Below are positions 14,965-24,319 of a stretch of 52,077 bases of DNA, piece by piece; within the stretch, counting starts at the first letter, position 1, and each line of letters opens with the position of its first letter. Position numbers and translations under genes: made by a program. The stretch lies in NCBI GenBank assembly GCA_016934315.1, contig JAFGSY010000022.1:1-52077 (forward strand), read 5' to 3'. The stretch is from Candidatus Anaeroferrophillus wilburensis. GTDB taxonomy: Bacteria > Desulfobacterota > Anaeroferrophillalia > Anaeroferrophillales > Anaeroferrophillaceae. The notes beneath the pieces were generated by a model. That model was not told the origin of the DNA and did not search any database. It saw only the letters and a program-made list of their open reading frames with translations.

Positions 14965-15672
14965 CTACCGTTCTCCCGTTAGCCATTTATGCATTATGCT
15001 GGAAATTTTATCAGGCTTTTCCAAAGTGCTCATATGACCACAGTTGCTGACTGTAAACAATTCAGCTTCACTCATGTTCGCAACCATCTCTTCTGAACAT
15101 TCGAGCGGTGTAATTTGATCCTGTTCACCACAAACAACCACTGTAGGACAGGAGATTTTCGAAAGATGTGGCACTTGATTGATCCTGGATATGATTGCAC
15201 GCTGCTGGCGAATAAAAACTTCCGGCCCCATCCCATAAGCCATGGAAACCACCTGATGTCGCAGTTGAGAATCATTGAGCCTGGCTGGATGAATTAACAA
15301 TGGGTAGATGGTTTCGATCACTTCATTAAACCTATTTCCCTGGCATCGGGCTATCAGAGCTTCTCGACGAGCCGTTTGCACAGCAGTATCAGCTCGCGCC
15401 GTTGTATCAATGAGTGCCAAGCGATCTACCTTCTCACCAAACTTACGGCAGATCTCCAATGCAATATATCCCCCCATGGACAACCCTGCCAACGCAAAAC
15501 TTGGCGGGGCCTCTGAAACAATTGCCTCTGCAATCTTGCCAATAGTATCATAGTGCATATGTTTATCAGTTATCGTACAAGAGGCAACATGGCTAAGAGA
15601 GAGGACTTGGTGCTTCCATAGTGAAGCGTCACACAGCAACCCAGGAATGAGTATAAGGGGAATTTTTTTCAT
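14965..15672 (-). CDS. alpha/beta hydrolase
   Basis: A 235-residue cytoplasmic alpha/beta-fold hydrolase with a complete triad: nucleophile Ser in GLSMGGYIALEI, Asp in CGEQDQITP and His in NCGHMSTLEKPD. It lacks a signal peptide. It is the last gene of the minus-strand run that begins at the TetR-SDR fusion, 42 nt after a second, different alpha/beta hydrolase. Family members hydrolyse esters, thioesters or carbon-carbon bonds of ring-cleavage products; the sequence does not decide which. Two hydrolases in a row suggest sequential or alternative hydrolysis steps late in the pathway. Confidence 0.82.
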   Translation of the reverse strand: MKKIPLILIPGLLCDASLWKHQVLSLSHVASCTITDKHMHYDTIGKIAEAIVSEAPPSFALAGLSMGGYIALEICRKFGEKVDRLALIDTTARADTAVQTARREALIARCQGNRFNEVIETIYPLLIHPARLNDSQLRHQVVSMAYGMGPEVFIRQQRAIISRINQVPHLSKISCPTVVVCGEQDQITPLECSEEMVANMSEAELFTVSNCGHMSTLEKPDKISSIMHKWLTGER

Positions 15673-15714
15673 GAGGCCTTACAACGGTACACAGTGACTA
15701 TGATGGGGAAATGT

Positions 15715-16497
15715 CTACTCAAAAAAGCTTAAAAGTACTTCATTGAAGACGTTTGCCTTTTCCACATTAACCAAGTGAGCTGCTTCGGCAATAACCATCA
15801 ACTCAGAGGGAGTTATCTGTTGGTGGATAAATTCCGCAGATGAAACAGGAGTACTTGGATCACACGCGCCCACCACCACCAATGTTTTAGTTGAGACAGC
15901 GCGGATGGAATCACGCTGATCCATGTCTCTAATTGCAGCACAGCAAGCACAAAATCCATTCGCCGGAGTGTTGAGAATCAGTTGTCGTATTCGATCCACT
16001 TCCAAAGGGAGAAGAGCTTGACCAGCTTTGGTAAACCATCGGTCGATAGTGGCGTCAACGACCGCTTTCATACCATCCTTTTGAACCGTTTCGATACGCT
16101 TGTCCCAGATTTCTCGTGGAGACATGAAGGCTGAAGTTGAACTAAGCACCAAAGAATGTAATCGGTCACCATACTGTGTGGCCAACATCTGACCGACCAT
16201 TCCACCTTTGGAAAGGCCGCAAAAGCGGACCTTCTCCAGACCAAACGCATCCATCAATCCCACAGCGTCTTCGGCCAATAATTCAATTGAATATGGCCCT
16301 TCTGAAACTGATGACTGTCCATGACCACGGCTATCATATCGTAACACTCGATACCCTGCCTCAACCAGCGCCGGAATCTGCATGTCCCACATACTAAGCG
16401 CAGCGGCCAGCGAGTTCGAAAACATCACCACTGGCCCCTCATCCGGTCCATCGAAGCGATAGTTGATAATCGTTCCATTTACCTCGGCTAAAGGCAT
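15715..16497 (-). CDS. alpha/beta hydrolase, 3-oxoadipate enol-lactonase-like
   Basis: A 260-residue hydrolase resembling PcaD-type enol-lactonases. Triad residues are the Ser in GLSKGGMVGQM, the Asp in VGACDPSTPV and the His in EAAHLVNVEKANVF. The N-terminal VNGTIINYRFDGPDEGPVV is typical of the group. It follows the thiolase with 8 nt between them, so the two are almost certainly co-transcribed and probably act in neighbouring steps. The lactonase label is by similarity only; ester or thioester cleavage is equally possible. Confidence 0.82.
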   Translation of the reverse strand: MPLAEVNGTIINYRFDGPDEGPVVMFSNSLAAALSMWDMQIPALVEAGYRVLRYDSRGHGQSSVSEGPYSIELLAEDAVGLMDAFGLEKVRFCGLSKGGMVGQMLATQYGDRLHSLVLSSTSAFMSPREIWDKRIETVQKDGMKAVVDATIDRWFTKAGQALLPLEVDRIRQLILNTPANGFCACCAAIRDMDQRDSIRAVSTKTLVVVGACDPSTPVSSAEFIHQQITPSELMVIAEAAHLVNVEKANVFNEVLLSFFE

Positions 16498-16505
16498 GCG
16501 CCCTC

Positions 16506-17756
16506 CTACAACATTTCAATGGCACAGGCCATTGATACACCGCCACCGCCACAGAGCGTGGCCATGCCCAAGGATTTCCCCCGGTTTTTCATCGCGTAGA
16601 TGAGCGACACTATAATCCTTGCACCAGTTGCCCCAATGGGATGACCCAGTCCAATCCCTGATCCATTCACATTGGTTATCTCACGGTTAAGCCCCAGCTC
16701 ACGTTCACAACCTATATACTGGGCCGCAAAAGCTTCATTAATCTCAATCAGTTCAAAATCAGCGACTTTGAGTTTACTGGAGAAAAGCATACTTTGAACT
16801 GCCGGCACTGGTGACAGCCCCATAATGGAAGGATGGCATCCTCCGCTTCCCACAGCCCGAATAACAGCTATCGGTCTGAGCCCCAAATCACGTGCTCGCG
16901 ACGCAGACATGATGAGCAAACCGGCCGCCCCATCATTCAGACCACTTGAATTTCCGGCTGTTACCTTCCCGCTGCCCGGCACAAAAGCGGGCGGCAGACT
17001 TTGAAGATCGGCCATAGTCATGGCAGGTCTGAAGTGTTCATCTTGCTCAAATACTACCGCCTGTTTTTTCCGTTGAGGAACTTCCACCGGGACAATTTCT
17101 TCCTTAAAACGTCCTTTTTTGGTGGCATCTTCAACGTTATTATGACTTCTCAAAGCCACCTCATCCATTTCTTCACGAGAAATACCCAGATACTGAGCCA
17201 CAAATTCTGCTGTCAACCCCATAATATAAGGTTTCCCTTTAAATATCGATAGAGGGGACTGACTGCTGTCCACCGGTCCATCTTCAGGATGCGGAATCAC
17301 GTGAGACCCACAGTAGAGAGAACGGATCAAAGCATCGACCATCACTTGATCCTGAAGACGGCAGCCCCAGCGAGCACCGGTAATATGATACGCTACCCCT
17401 GACATGTGTTCAACACCACCCGCCAGAATCACATTCGCCATACCAGCTTTGATCATGGCCATACTGGATATGACCGCTTCCATTCCTGATATACAGACCC
17501 GATTAATGGTAACCGCGGGAACAGGATCGGGAATCCCAGCCAAGAGTGCCGCAACCCGAGCCACATTAAGGGTTTCAGCCGGTTCAATGCAGCAGCCGTA
17601 TCGAACATCATCAATAATGCCCGGATCAATGCCTGCCCGTTCCACCGCTTCTTTCATGGTGACACTGGCCAAAGCGGCTGCATTCAGATTTTTCAGAGTA
17701 CCGCCGAAGGAACCGATGGCTGTCCGGCAGGCTGAAACAATAACAACATCTTCCAT
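16506..17756 (-). CDS. thiolase (acetyl-CoA acyltransferase family)
   Basis: A 416-residue thiolase expected to split a 3-oxoacyl-CoA with CoA, or condense acyl-CoAs in reverse. Active-site residues present: the nucleophile Cys in NRVCISGMEAV near residue 88, the His in GSGIGLGHPIGATGAR and the second Cys in LCGGGGVSMA at the C-terminus. The length is slightly above the usual 390-400. It is placed between the TRAP solute-binding protein gene and the hydrolases, and likely carries out the last carbon-carbon cleavage of the pathway, releasing acetyl-CoA. Confidence 0.9.
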   Translation of the reverse strand: MEDVVIVSACRTAIGSFGGTLKNLNAAALASVTMKEAVERAGIDPGIIDDVRYGCCIEPAETLNVARVAALLAGIPDPVPAVTINRVCISGMEAVISSMAMIKAGMANVILAGGVEHMSGVAYHITGARWGCRLQDQVMVDALIRSLYCGSHVIPHPEDGPVDSSQSPLSIFKGKPYIMGLTAEFVAQYLGISREEMDEVALRSHNNVEDATKKGRFKEEIVPVEVPQRKKQAVVFEQDEHFRPAMTMADLQSLPPAFVPGSGKVTAGNSSGLNDGAAGLLIMSASRARDLGLRPIAVIRAVGSGGCHPSIMGLSPVPAVQSMLFSSKLKVADFELIEINEAFAAQYIGCERELGLNREITNVNGSGIGLGHPIGATGARIIVSLIYAMKNRGKSLGMATLCGGGGVSMACAIEML

Positions 17757-18030
17757 GGAAAACTCTCCTTAAGCTGGTCACCAGTCCCCCTAAACGGGGG
17801 AAATACCCATCAATAGCGCCATAAACGATCCAAGCAAGCTTTAGGTCGCCTTGTAGCTGACCACCGATCTACCGACCAAAGCCGATAGATCGGATCCAGC
17901 GGAATAGTTGAACAGGAACCCTATGATTCGGCAGGACATTGTAGACTAAAGGGACGAAAACCTCTTTGAAAAAATAGTGGACACATATACTGATCGGCGG
18001 TCCGCCTTAAACGGACCGCCGATCAGTCGG
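17757..18030 (-). terminator. thiolase leader region with a 14-bp hairpin after dctP
   Basis: The gap between dctP and the thiolase contains TGATCGGCGGTCCG (17991-18004) pairing perfectly with CGGACCGCCGATCA (18012-18025) around a 7-nt loop, five bases after the dctP stop on the minus strand. A T-rich stretch follows but not immediately, so it may be a terminator or a protector of the abundant dctP message. The rest, about 220 nt, should hold the thiolase leader or promoter; I see no other structure. Confidence 0.7.
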
Positions 18031-19089
18031 TTATATCCGGCCGGTCATTTTCATAAGGTTTTTAAGTATATCACCAGCCTTGGCACAATACTTCGGATCC
18101 TTCTTGGAGTACTCATCCAAAACTTCAATGGCAAACTTGCGGAGCTGGGCTACCGTATCACCGTCTAAGGTGGAAATCTCACCCATTTTTTCGTCATTCC
18201 AGACTTTGATATCCAAAATATCGTTGTAGCCGGACCATGTAAGAAAATCAACGCCCGCGGATCTGGCACATTCCTCAACAACAGCTTGCAGATGGGGTGG
18301 CAAGGCAGCCCATTTCTTTTGGTTCATAATAATTTCGCCATTATTGATTTCAGCCAAATTAGGTTTGATAATATATTTACATACTTCCTGCAGCTTCATG
18401 TCCCAACCAGTGGAAATAGTTCCCCAATGCGCCCCTTCACAAACACCGGTCTGGAGAGCCTGATACAACTCGGCGCCAGGGAAAAATACCGGTGTCGCTC
18501 CGGCTTTCTGGAAAACCTGGGCGGCAATACCGGTACTTCTCACTTTATATCCTTTGAAATCGGCAAGTGTCTTGAGTGGTTTCTTGGAATAAAGTCCAAC
18601 ACCAGCCATGGGCAACGGAGCTACAAGGCGGACACCATGGTCAACATAGGCCTGTCTGAAAACTTCGATGGCCCCCATATCATAAAAATAGGCATACATC
18701 TCGTCAACGGTTTGCCAAGTAAACAGCTGGCCGTTGACATATGCAGCGACCGGAACTTTTCCCATCCAGTACGTGGGCCAAATAAGAGAAATTTCAAATA
18801 AACCACGCCCCAGAGCTTCGAAAACATCCTTCGTAGGCACGATAGAGCCCGGCGGCAGCGGCGTAATATCAAGCTCACCGTCGCTGGCAGCCCTGACCCG
18901 ATCACAGAATCTAACGTAGACATCCTTGTAGTACCCCACCCCAGTCGGCCAGTGGGTTTGCATGCGCCACTTTATTGTCGCCTTCTTTGTTGCGGCACGG
19001 GCCACTTTAGGAATAACGCCTGCCGCCCCTACTGCCGCCGCAGTTGCACCTGCCTTAAGTACATTTCGCCTAGAAATCTTCTCTTTCAT
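18031..19089 (-). CDS. dctP: TRAP transporter solute-binding protein, DctP family
   Basis: Periplasmic receptor that captures an organic acid for the DctQM permease encoded a few genes away. From ATG 19089 the protein is 352 residues, with an N-terminal Tat-like signal (SRRNVLKAGATAAAVG, ending near KVARA) and the DctP fold; the conserved region RSTGIAAQVFQKAGATPVFFPGAELYQALQTG is typical, its Arg usually contacting the substrate carboxylate. AGGAGG 7 nt before ATG 19089 decides this start; the frame extends to 19233 but those residues are implausible. A small hairpin (TTCGGTTG-AGC-CAACCGAA, 19125-19143) lies in the leader. Receptor and permease genes are separated by three other genes, unlike the usual dctPQM order. 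Confidence 0.92.
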   Translation of the reverse strand: MKEKISRRNVLKAGATAAAVGAAGVIPKVARAATKKATIKWRMQTHWPTGVGYYKDVYVRFCDRVRAASDGELDITPLPPGSIVPTKDVFEALGRGLFEISLIWPTYWMGKVPVAAYVNGQLFTWQTVDEMYAYFYDMGAIEVFRQAYVDHGVRLVAPLPMAGVGLYSKKPLKTLADFKGYKVRSTGIAAQVFQKAGATPVFFPGAELYQALQTGVCEGAHWGTISTGWDMKLQEVCKYIIKPNLAEINNGEIIMNQKKWAALPPHLQAVVEECARSAGVDFLTWSGYNDILDIKVWNDEKMGEISTLDGDTVAQLRKFAIEVLDEYSKKDPKYCAKAGDILKNLMKMTGRI

Positions 19090-19247
19090 ACACTCCTCCT
19101 CCGCAGTTGTTAAGGTTTCCTCCCTTCGGTTGAGCCAACCGAATCCGTTTGGCAAAACATCTTGGGAACAGCAAACCATCCCTTTTCTGATGGAAAATAA
19201 TGAGAAAAGTACAGCAGTAACGTTGCCCTGCAACCATTGATCTGCAG

Positions 19248-20912
19248 TTAATTATTTCTGAGCTCGCGCCGCAGTATTTTGCCGGTATTGGTTTTCGGCA
19301 GCTCGTCGAGAATTTCAATAATGCGCGGATACTTATAGGCTGCCAACCTTTCCTTGCAAAAACTGATCAGTTCTGCAGAAGTGATTTTCCCCGAATAATC
19401 TTCACTCAAAGAAACAAAAGCTTTGACGGTCTCGCCACGATAGCTGTCAGGAATCCCCACAACCGCAGCCTCCCTGACCCCGGGATGGAGATAAAGAACA
19501 TCCTCCACGTCCCTTGGCCAGACTTTGAATCCGGAAACATTTATCAGATCTTTTTTCCGGTCAACGATGTAGCACCATCCCTGCTCATCAATCTTTGCGA
19601 TATCGCCGGTAAATAAGCGTCCCCCTCGAATCGCTCTTGAAGTTTCAGCCTGATTTTCCCAATATCCCTTGATAATATTTGGTCCCCGCAAAACCAGTTC
19701 ACCTTCCTGCCCCGGCGCCATGATGATATCCTGATTCTCTACATCAACGATCCATGCCTCAATGCCAGGAATAATAAGGCCCACGGAGAGTGCTCCGGAA
19801 TTCTCGTCGACAGGTCCGTTGTGACCAAGAGGAGCTATGGTAGCCGGCGAAGAGCTTTCTGTCAGTCCATACACGTTATAGATGGACAGCCCCATGACTT
19901 CCTGAAATTTTTCTACGGTACCTGGGGAAACTGGTGCCCCGCCACTATAGGCTTTTTTAAAGCGAGAAATATCAAATGATTTGATCGCGGGATGGTTGAG
20001 AAGAGCAATATATACCGTTATGGAGGCGACCGTAAATGTCACCCGATGCTTCTCGATAAGCCGTAAAACATCATGAGCATCAAAACGGTTGAAAAGGACT
20101 ACGGGAATACCCAAGTGAAAAGCGATTGCCTGATGAGCCACAATGCCAGTGATATGGAACAACGGTGCAATACCGAGCACGACGTCCGAACGGTCCAGAC
20201 GTGCAGTTGCTTCGTAAACCTAACAATTATAATCAATATTTGCATGGGAAACCATAGCTCCCTTGGGGGGGCCGGTAGTCCCCGACGTATAAACGAGATA
20301 GGCCAAATCGTCAGGGTTAATGCTAATCTCGTCAAACGTCTGATCAGTGAATGCTCCAATCAGTGCCAGAAGATCAAAGGTTTCGGCCGGTGTTTCTTTA
20401 GACGTATTTTTAAGCTGTTCCGGCACCTGGTCACCGGCAACCAGAAAATCGAGCGGCGAGGTAGTAATCACGGTTCGCCCGCCGGCAGCTGCACGAATGG
20501 TTTTTTCGAACAGCATGTCCTCACAGATAATCAATTGCGCGCCACTATCCGTCAGCAGATGCTTCAGATCCTTCGATGTACACATGGGATTGACCGGCAC
20601 CACAATCCCTCCCCGCATCCAGACCGCCAGCGAGGCAATGATAGTCTGTGGAATATTTTGTAGGACAAACAGAACTCGATCACCCTTGCATATGCCCTTG
20701 TCCGCAAGGGCAGCAGCCAAGGAAAGTGCCATTTTCTCCACTTGAGCAAAGCTATACTCCGCGTCAAAATAATAGATGCAGGAACTTTCCGGATACATTG
20801 AAGCGGAACGTCTAAATTTATCAAGAACACTTTCACTTTTTTCCGGGAAAATCGGGGCAAACCATTCTGGGTAAATATCGACCCAAGGTTTATCGTCATA
20901 ATAACGAGGCAT
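19248..20912 (-). pseudogene. AMP-forming acyl-CoA ligase interrupted by one in-frame TAG
   Basis: Reading from ATG 20912, a full-length ligase of 555 codons is open except for a single TAG at 20220-20222 (codon 231). The frame is the same before and after, so this is a nonsense codon and not a frameshift. Upstream of it is the AMP-binding P-loop YTSGTTGPPKGAM; downstream are LGIAPLFHITG, YGLTESSSP, YIVDRKKDLINVSGFKVWP and the C-terminal catalytic Lys in PKTNTGKILRREL. Both halves look well conserved. The residue before the stop region (H-A-N-I-D-Y-N-C-x) is often Gln in the family, and CAG to TAG is one transition. The intact enzyme would make acyl-CoA plus AMP from an imported acid. Confidence 0.85.
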
Positions 20913-20933
20913 GAAATTACTCCATTCTAGCTA

Positions 20934-21698
20934 TCAGCAAATCGTCCATCCACCATCAATTGCAATGCTTTGACCAGTAATAAAATCCGATGCCTTGCTG
21001 GCCAAAAAAATAACGATTCCCTCGATTTCTTCCAGTTGCCCCCAGCGTCCCATGGGAGTCCGCGCCTGAATGAAATCAAATCTCTCTTTGTCATCCCTGA
21101 TCTGTTTGACCATTTCCGTTTCAAAATATGTCGGGGCAATGGCATTAACCCGCACCCCCAGTTTGGCCCATTCCAAAGCCATAATCTTCGTCATTTGCTC
21201 GACGCCTCCCTTGGCTGATGCATAGGCAAGCTGGTTGGGGATGCCAATCCTACCCAAAATCGAACTTATATTGATAACCTTGCCGTACCCGCGTTCAATC
21301 ATCTGTGGAACCACGGCCTGAGCTACCAGATAATACCCTTTTAGATTGATATTGATAATTCGATCCCACTCTTCTTCAGGATAATCGATGATTGAAGTTC
21401 TAAAATTAGTTCCAGCATTGTTGACCAGGATGTCAATCTTGCCGAAATGATCCATGATGGCGCCAACAGCTTTGTTGACCGCATCCTTTTGCGTGACTTC
21501 GAGAACAAATCCAGCAGCATGGCTACCCATTGCCCGCAAGCGGCCAACCACACGATCAATATCAGCCGCGTTTCGGCCGCAGACAGCCACATCTGCCCCA
21601 GCTTTGGCCAGCGCTACAGCACCTGCTTCACCAAGGCCTTTGGAACTGCCGGTAACCATAGCTACCTGGCCCTTAAGATCAAATATCTCTATGGTCAT
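20934..21698 (-). CDS. short-chain dehydrogenase/reductase (FabG-like)
   Basis: A 254-residue classical SDR that should oxidise a hydroxyacyl-CoA or reduce a ketone with NAD(P). All landmarks are intact: cofactor loop TGSSKGLGEAG, NNAGTNF, catalytic Ser in INISSILG and YASAK with Tyr and Lys. It lies 21 nt upstream of the acyl-CoA ligase on the same strand. In the proposed pathway it would generate the 3-oxoacyl-CoA substrate for the thiolase. Substrate specificity cannot be read. Contrast with the degenerate SDR domain of the regulator at 25846-27219. Confidence 0.88.
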   Translation of the reverse strand: MTIEIFDLKGQVAMVTGSSKGLGEAGAVALAKAGADVAVCGRNAADIDRVVGRLRAMGSHAAGFVLEVTQKDAVNKAVGAIMDHFGKIDILVNNAGTNFRTSIIDYPEEEWDRIININLKGYYLVAQAVVPQMIERGYGKVINISSILGRIGIPNQLAYASAKGGVEQMTKIMALEWAKLGVRVNAIAPTYFETEMVKQIRDDKERFDFIQARTPMGRWGQLEEIEGIVIFLASKASDFITGQSIAIDGGWTIC

Positions 21699-21824
21699 TG
21701 GTTTCTCCCTCTCAAAACAGCATGTTAAAGGAATATATCACGCCGATCAGGATATGGGTCCTATCGGTGGAAAAGAGTCGAAAGTCACCCACAGGAAACA
21801 GCTTCACTTCCGAAGTGTCGTATG

Positions 21825-22382
21825 CTACGCTTCCTCATCTAAAAAATGAGGCTTCCTGCCCTGGGCTGTTTCTTCCGCCACAATAATTTCCGCTGCCCAT
21901 CTGGCAGCCTTACCCACCACAGCCGGACATTTATCTTCATGCCCACCTGCCTGTATAAAAGCATCCCAATCCGCTGGATCATTAAGTTGATACGTCCGCC
22001 CCATAACCTGTTTATGGATTTCTCCGCAGGTTGAGGTGCCGTATTCCTCAACAAAACATTCATGAAGAGCATTAGCCAGACGATAGCCGATAAACCGAAT
22101 CCCCTCAGGATCATCTATATTATCCAAATCACGACCATAGAGATAGCTCAAGAGCATCACCCCGCCAGTAAGCCCCCCGCAGGAACCGGCAACTGACAAG
22201 CCTACTCCCCCACCAAGCCCCGTAGCAGCTTTGAACACATCAAGACTTCGCAAATCAGGAAAGGCTTCCATCAACGCACCCAGAACACACTGAGCACAGC
22301 CATGGTATTTTTTTTCAAAGTTGGCAGCGCTGGCTTCCACTGAATCCAACAAATCTTTTTCTGATTTATAAGCTAGGTTCAT
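21825..22382 (-). CDS. C_GCAxxG_C_C family redox-associated protein
   Basis: A 185-residue protein of the C-GCAxxG-C-C family, named for its spaced cysteines: GCAQCVLGALMEAF near residue 28, SCGGLTGG near residue 67 and further cysteines near 115 and 145. Members are widespread in anaerobes, often beside oxidoreductases or transporters, and are thought to bind a metal or cluster, but no biochemical function is established. The ATG is preceded by AAAGGAGGGGG. It lies between the TRAP permease and the SDR gene. Membership of the family is clear; role unknown. Confidence 0.82.
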   Translation of the reverse strand: MNLAYKSEKDLLDSVEASAANFEKKYHGCAQCVLGALMEAFPDLRSLDVFKAATGLGGGVGLSVAGSCGGLTGGVMLLSYLYGRDLDNIDDPEGIRFIGYRLANALHECFVEEYGTSTCGEIHKQVMGRTYQLNDPADWDAFIQAGGHEDKCPAVVGKAARWAAEIIVAEETAQGRKPHFLDEEA

Positions 22383-22460
22383 CTCCCCCTCCTTTTGTTG
22401 TCCAGACCATGCAAAGGTCCAGAAAACAACTTGTTATATAAAATTACCGTACGCTATCAG

Positions 22461-23762
22461 CTACATGGTGCCTGGCAACCACATGATAATTGATGGAAAA
22501 ACCATCATCATAATCATTGCCACAATCATAATCGCAATAAATGGTATCACCCCCCTGAAAATCACCATCATGTCTGTTCCCGGACTGAGAGATTTGAGAT
22601 AAAAAAGATTGTACCCGAATGGCGGAGTAACATACCCAATACACAGAGCAATATTAAAAACGACCCCATACCAAACAGGATCATAGCCCAAACTCTTAAC
22701 CACCGGATAAAAAATGGGTAGACAGAGGAGAATAATTCCCATCGGGTCAAGGAACATCCCAAGGATAAGGACTGCGGCCTGGAGCAAAAAAATCATCACC
22801 CAGGGACTGACATTAACACCCATGAGCATACTATTAACAAAGTAGATGCCACCACCGCCACTGTAAATTGCCACAAAACCGGAAGCACCAAACATAATCC
22901 AGAGTACCATGCCGGTAATACTCGCTGTTTGCCAGGCAGCCTCCTTAATAAATCTCCAGTTCAATTCACCGCGAACAAAGATACAGATCAACACGGCCAA
23001 AGATCCCACCGATGATGCCTCTGTCGGCGTTGCAACACCTAAAAAGAGTGAACCCAAGATGGAGATGATGATCAATAGGGGCAAGAAGACCGACTTCAGC
23101 GCCCGAAGTTTTTCTTTGAGAGTAACCGGCTCTTCCAATGCTGGGCATAAGTCGGGCTGGAGCCAAGCTCTGATTGCAATATAAAGCATGAATGCCGCGA
23201 CAATGAGCGTCCCGGCAACCAAACCACCGGCAAACAGCTTGCCGATTGACTGGCCGGTCATCATCCCGATAACAATCAGAGTAATACTTGGCGGAATAAG
23301 AATACCCATGGTCCCAGCCGAACCGATCGAGCCAAAGATGATCGATTCACTATAGTTTCTCCGACGCATGGACGGAATGGCGACCAGGCCGGTGGTGACT
23401 GTGGAAGCGGAACAGTTTCCTGTCATGGCAGACAGGACAGCTGCAAAGCCGCAGCTGCCAATTGCCAGCCCGCCTCTCAACTTTCCGAACCAAATATAAA
23501 AAGCATCAAACATATCTTCCGCTATCTTCGACTTGGATAATGCCACCCCAATGAACACAAACATCGGAACTGCTGCCAGCAGCAACATCCACATGTAATT
23601 AAACACGCCGGTAACAATCGGCATGAGTCCGTCGGGACCCCACATAACCAAGGCTGAGATTACCCCGATCGCCCCCATGGCAAAGGCCAGGGACACACCA
23701 AACATTATACAGAGAATCAAGGATCCGAACATCCCAATGGTGAGCAGCAGTTCTTGACTCAT
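22461..23762 (-). CDS. dctM: TRAP transporter large permease, DctM family
   Basis: The 433-residue large membrane subunit of a TRAP uptake system, with about 12 hydrophobic segments and the ion-coupled transport path. Characteristic stretches are GNCSASTVTTGLVAIPSM, GSAGTMGILIPPSITLIVIG and the C-terminal GYVTPPFGYNLF. Its start overlaps the dctQ stop by 4 nt (ATGA). With dctP and dctQ in the same gene run it completes a Na+-driven importer of an organic acid. Confidence 0.95.
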   Translation of the reverse strand: MSQELLLTIGMFGSLILCIMFGVSLAFAMGAIGVISALVMWGPDGLMPIVTGVFNYMWMLLLAAVPMFVFIGVALSKSKIAEDMFDAFYIWFGKLRGGLAIGSCGFAAVLSAMTGNCSASTVTTGLVAIPSMRRRNYSESIIFGSIGSAGTMGILIPPSITLIVIGMMTGQSIGKLFAGGLVAGTLIVAAFMLYIAIRAWLQPDLCPALEEPVTLKEKLRALKSVFLPLLIIISILGSLFLGVATPTEASSVGSLAVLICIFVRGELNWRFIKEAAWQTASITGMVLWIMFGASGFVAIYSGGGGIYFVNSMLMGVNVSPWVMIFLLQAAVLILGMFLDPMGIILLCLPIFYPVVKSLGYDPVWYGVVFNIALCIGYVTPPFGYNLFYLKSLSPGTDMMVIFRGVIPFIAIMIVAMIMMMVFPSIIMWLPGTM

Positions 23763-24265
23763 GCTTTAAACTTAACCCCCTTGACAAAAACATAAACTGA
23801 CAAAAGCAACTGGTTGAGCCCCTGCAGAGTGATCAAGACTGCACCAACCACCAGCAAAAACTTCACCGGATAGACCGGGTGAGCCAGCACCATCTCGTCA
23901 GCTTCACGAATAGCCCAAGAACTTGCAAAAAAGGCAATCCCCTCTTTGATCAACACCGAGGACCAGAGCAGTAGCAGCAAATAATTGATTATGTCCAGAA
24001 ACGCCCGTCCGCGCACTGAAAAACGCCTGTAGAGAACATCGACTCTCACATGACCATTCTGGAGCAACGTATAGGCTCCAATCATAATAAAATAACTGCC
24101 AAACAGGCGCTGAGAATAACCATGGGCCCATACCGTTGGCGAATTAAAAAAATACCGGGCAACAACTTCGAACACCAAAATGAACATCCCAAAATAAACC
24201 AGGAACGAAATTATTTTCCCCGACCATTCACTAAAGCTGTCGGTAACCATTAAAAATTTTCTCAA
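23759..24265 (-). CDS. dctQ: TRAP transporter small permease, DctQ family
   Basis: Predicted 168-residue inner-membrane protein with four transmembrane segments, the small permease subunit that forms the DctQM complex. The conserved WAHGYSQRLFGSYFIMIGAYTLLQNGHVRVDVLY region is present around residues 43-78 (typical for the family in pattern: aromatic-rich helix, then GHVRVD). It overlaps dctM and follows the AbfD-like gene after 54 nt. Confidence 0.93.
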   Translation of the reverse strand: MRKFLMVTDSFSEWSGKIISFLVYFGMFILVFEVVARYFFNSPTVWAHGYSQRLFGSYFIMIGAYTLLQNGHVRVDVLYRRFSVRGRAFLDIINYLLLLLWSSVLIKEGIAFFASSWAIREADEMVLAHPVYPVKFLLVVGAVLITLQGLNQLLLSVYVFVKGVKFKA

Positions 24266-24319
24266 TGCTTCTCACCCTTGGTTCAAATTATCAGTTGTCA
24301 CAAGGCACCACTATCACGC

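Noticed and set aside
19090-19247. Sigma-54 promoter in front of dctP
   Set aside because: GG-rich stretches such as TGGTTTGCTGTTCC lack a GC at the required 10-nt spacing.
20220-20222. Pyrrolysine as the explanation of the in-frame TAG
   Set aside because: Several intact genes here end in TAG (glycerate kinase, M20 hydrolase, quinone-site protein) and no pyl gene is present; nonsense mutation is simpler. Mentioned only as an alternative.
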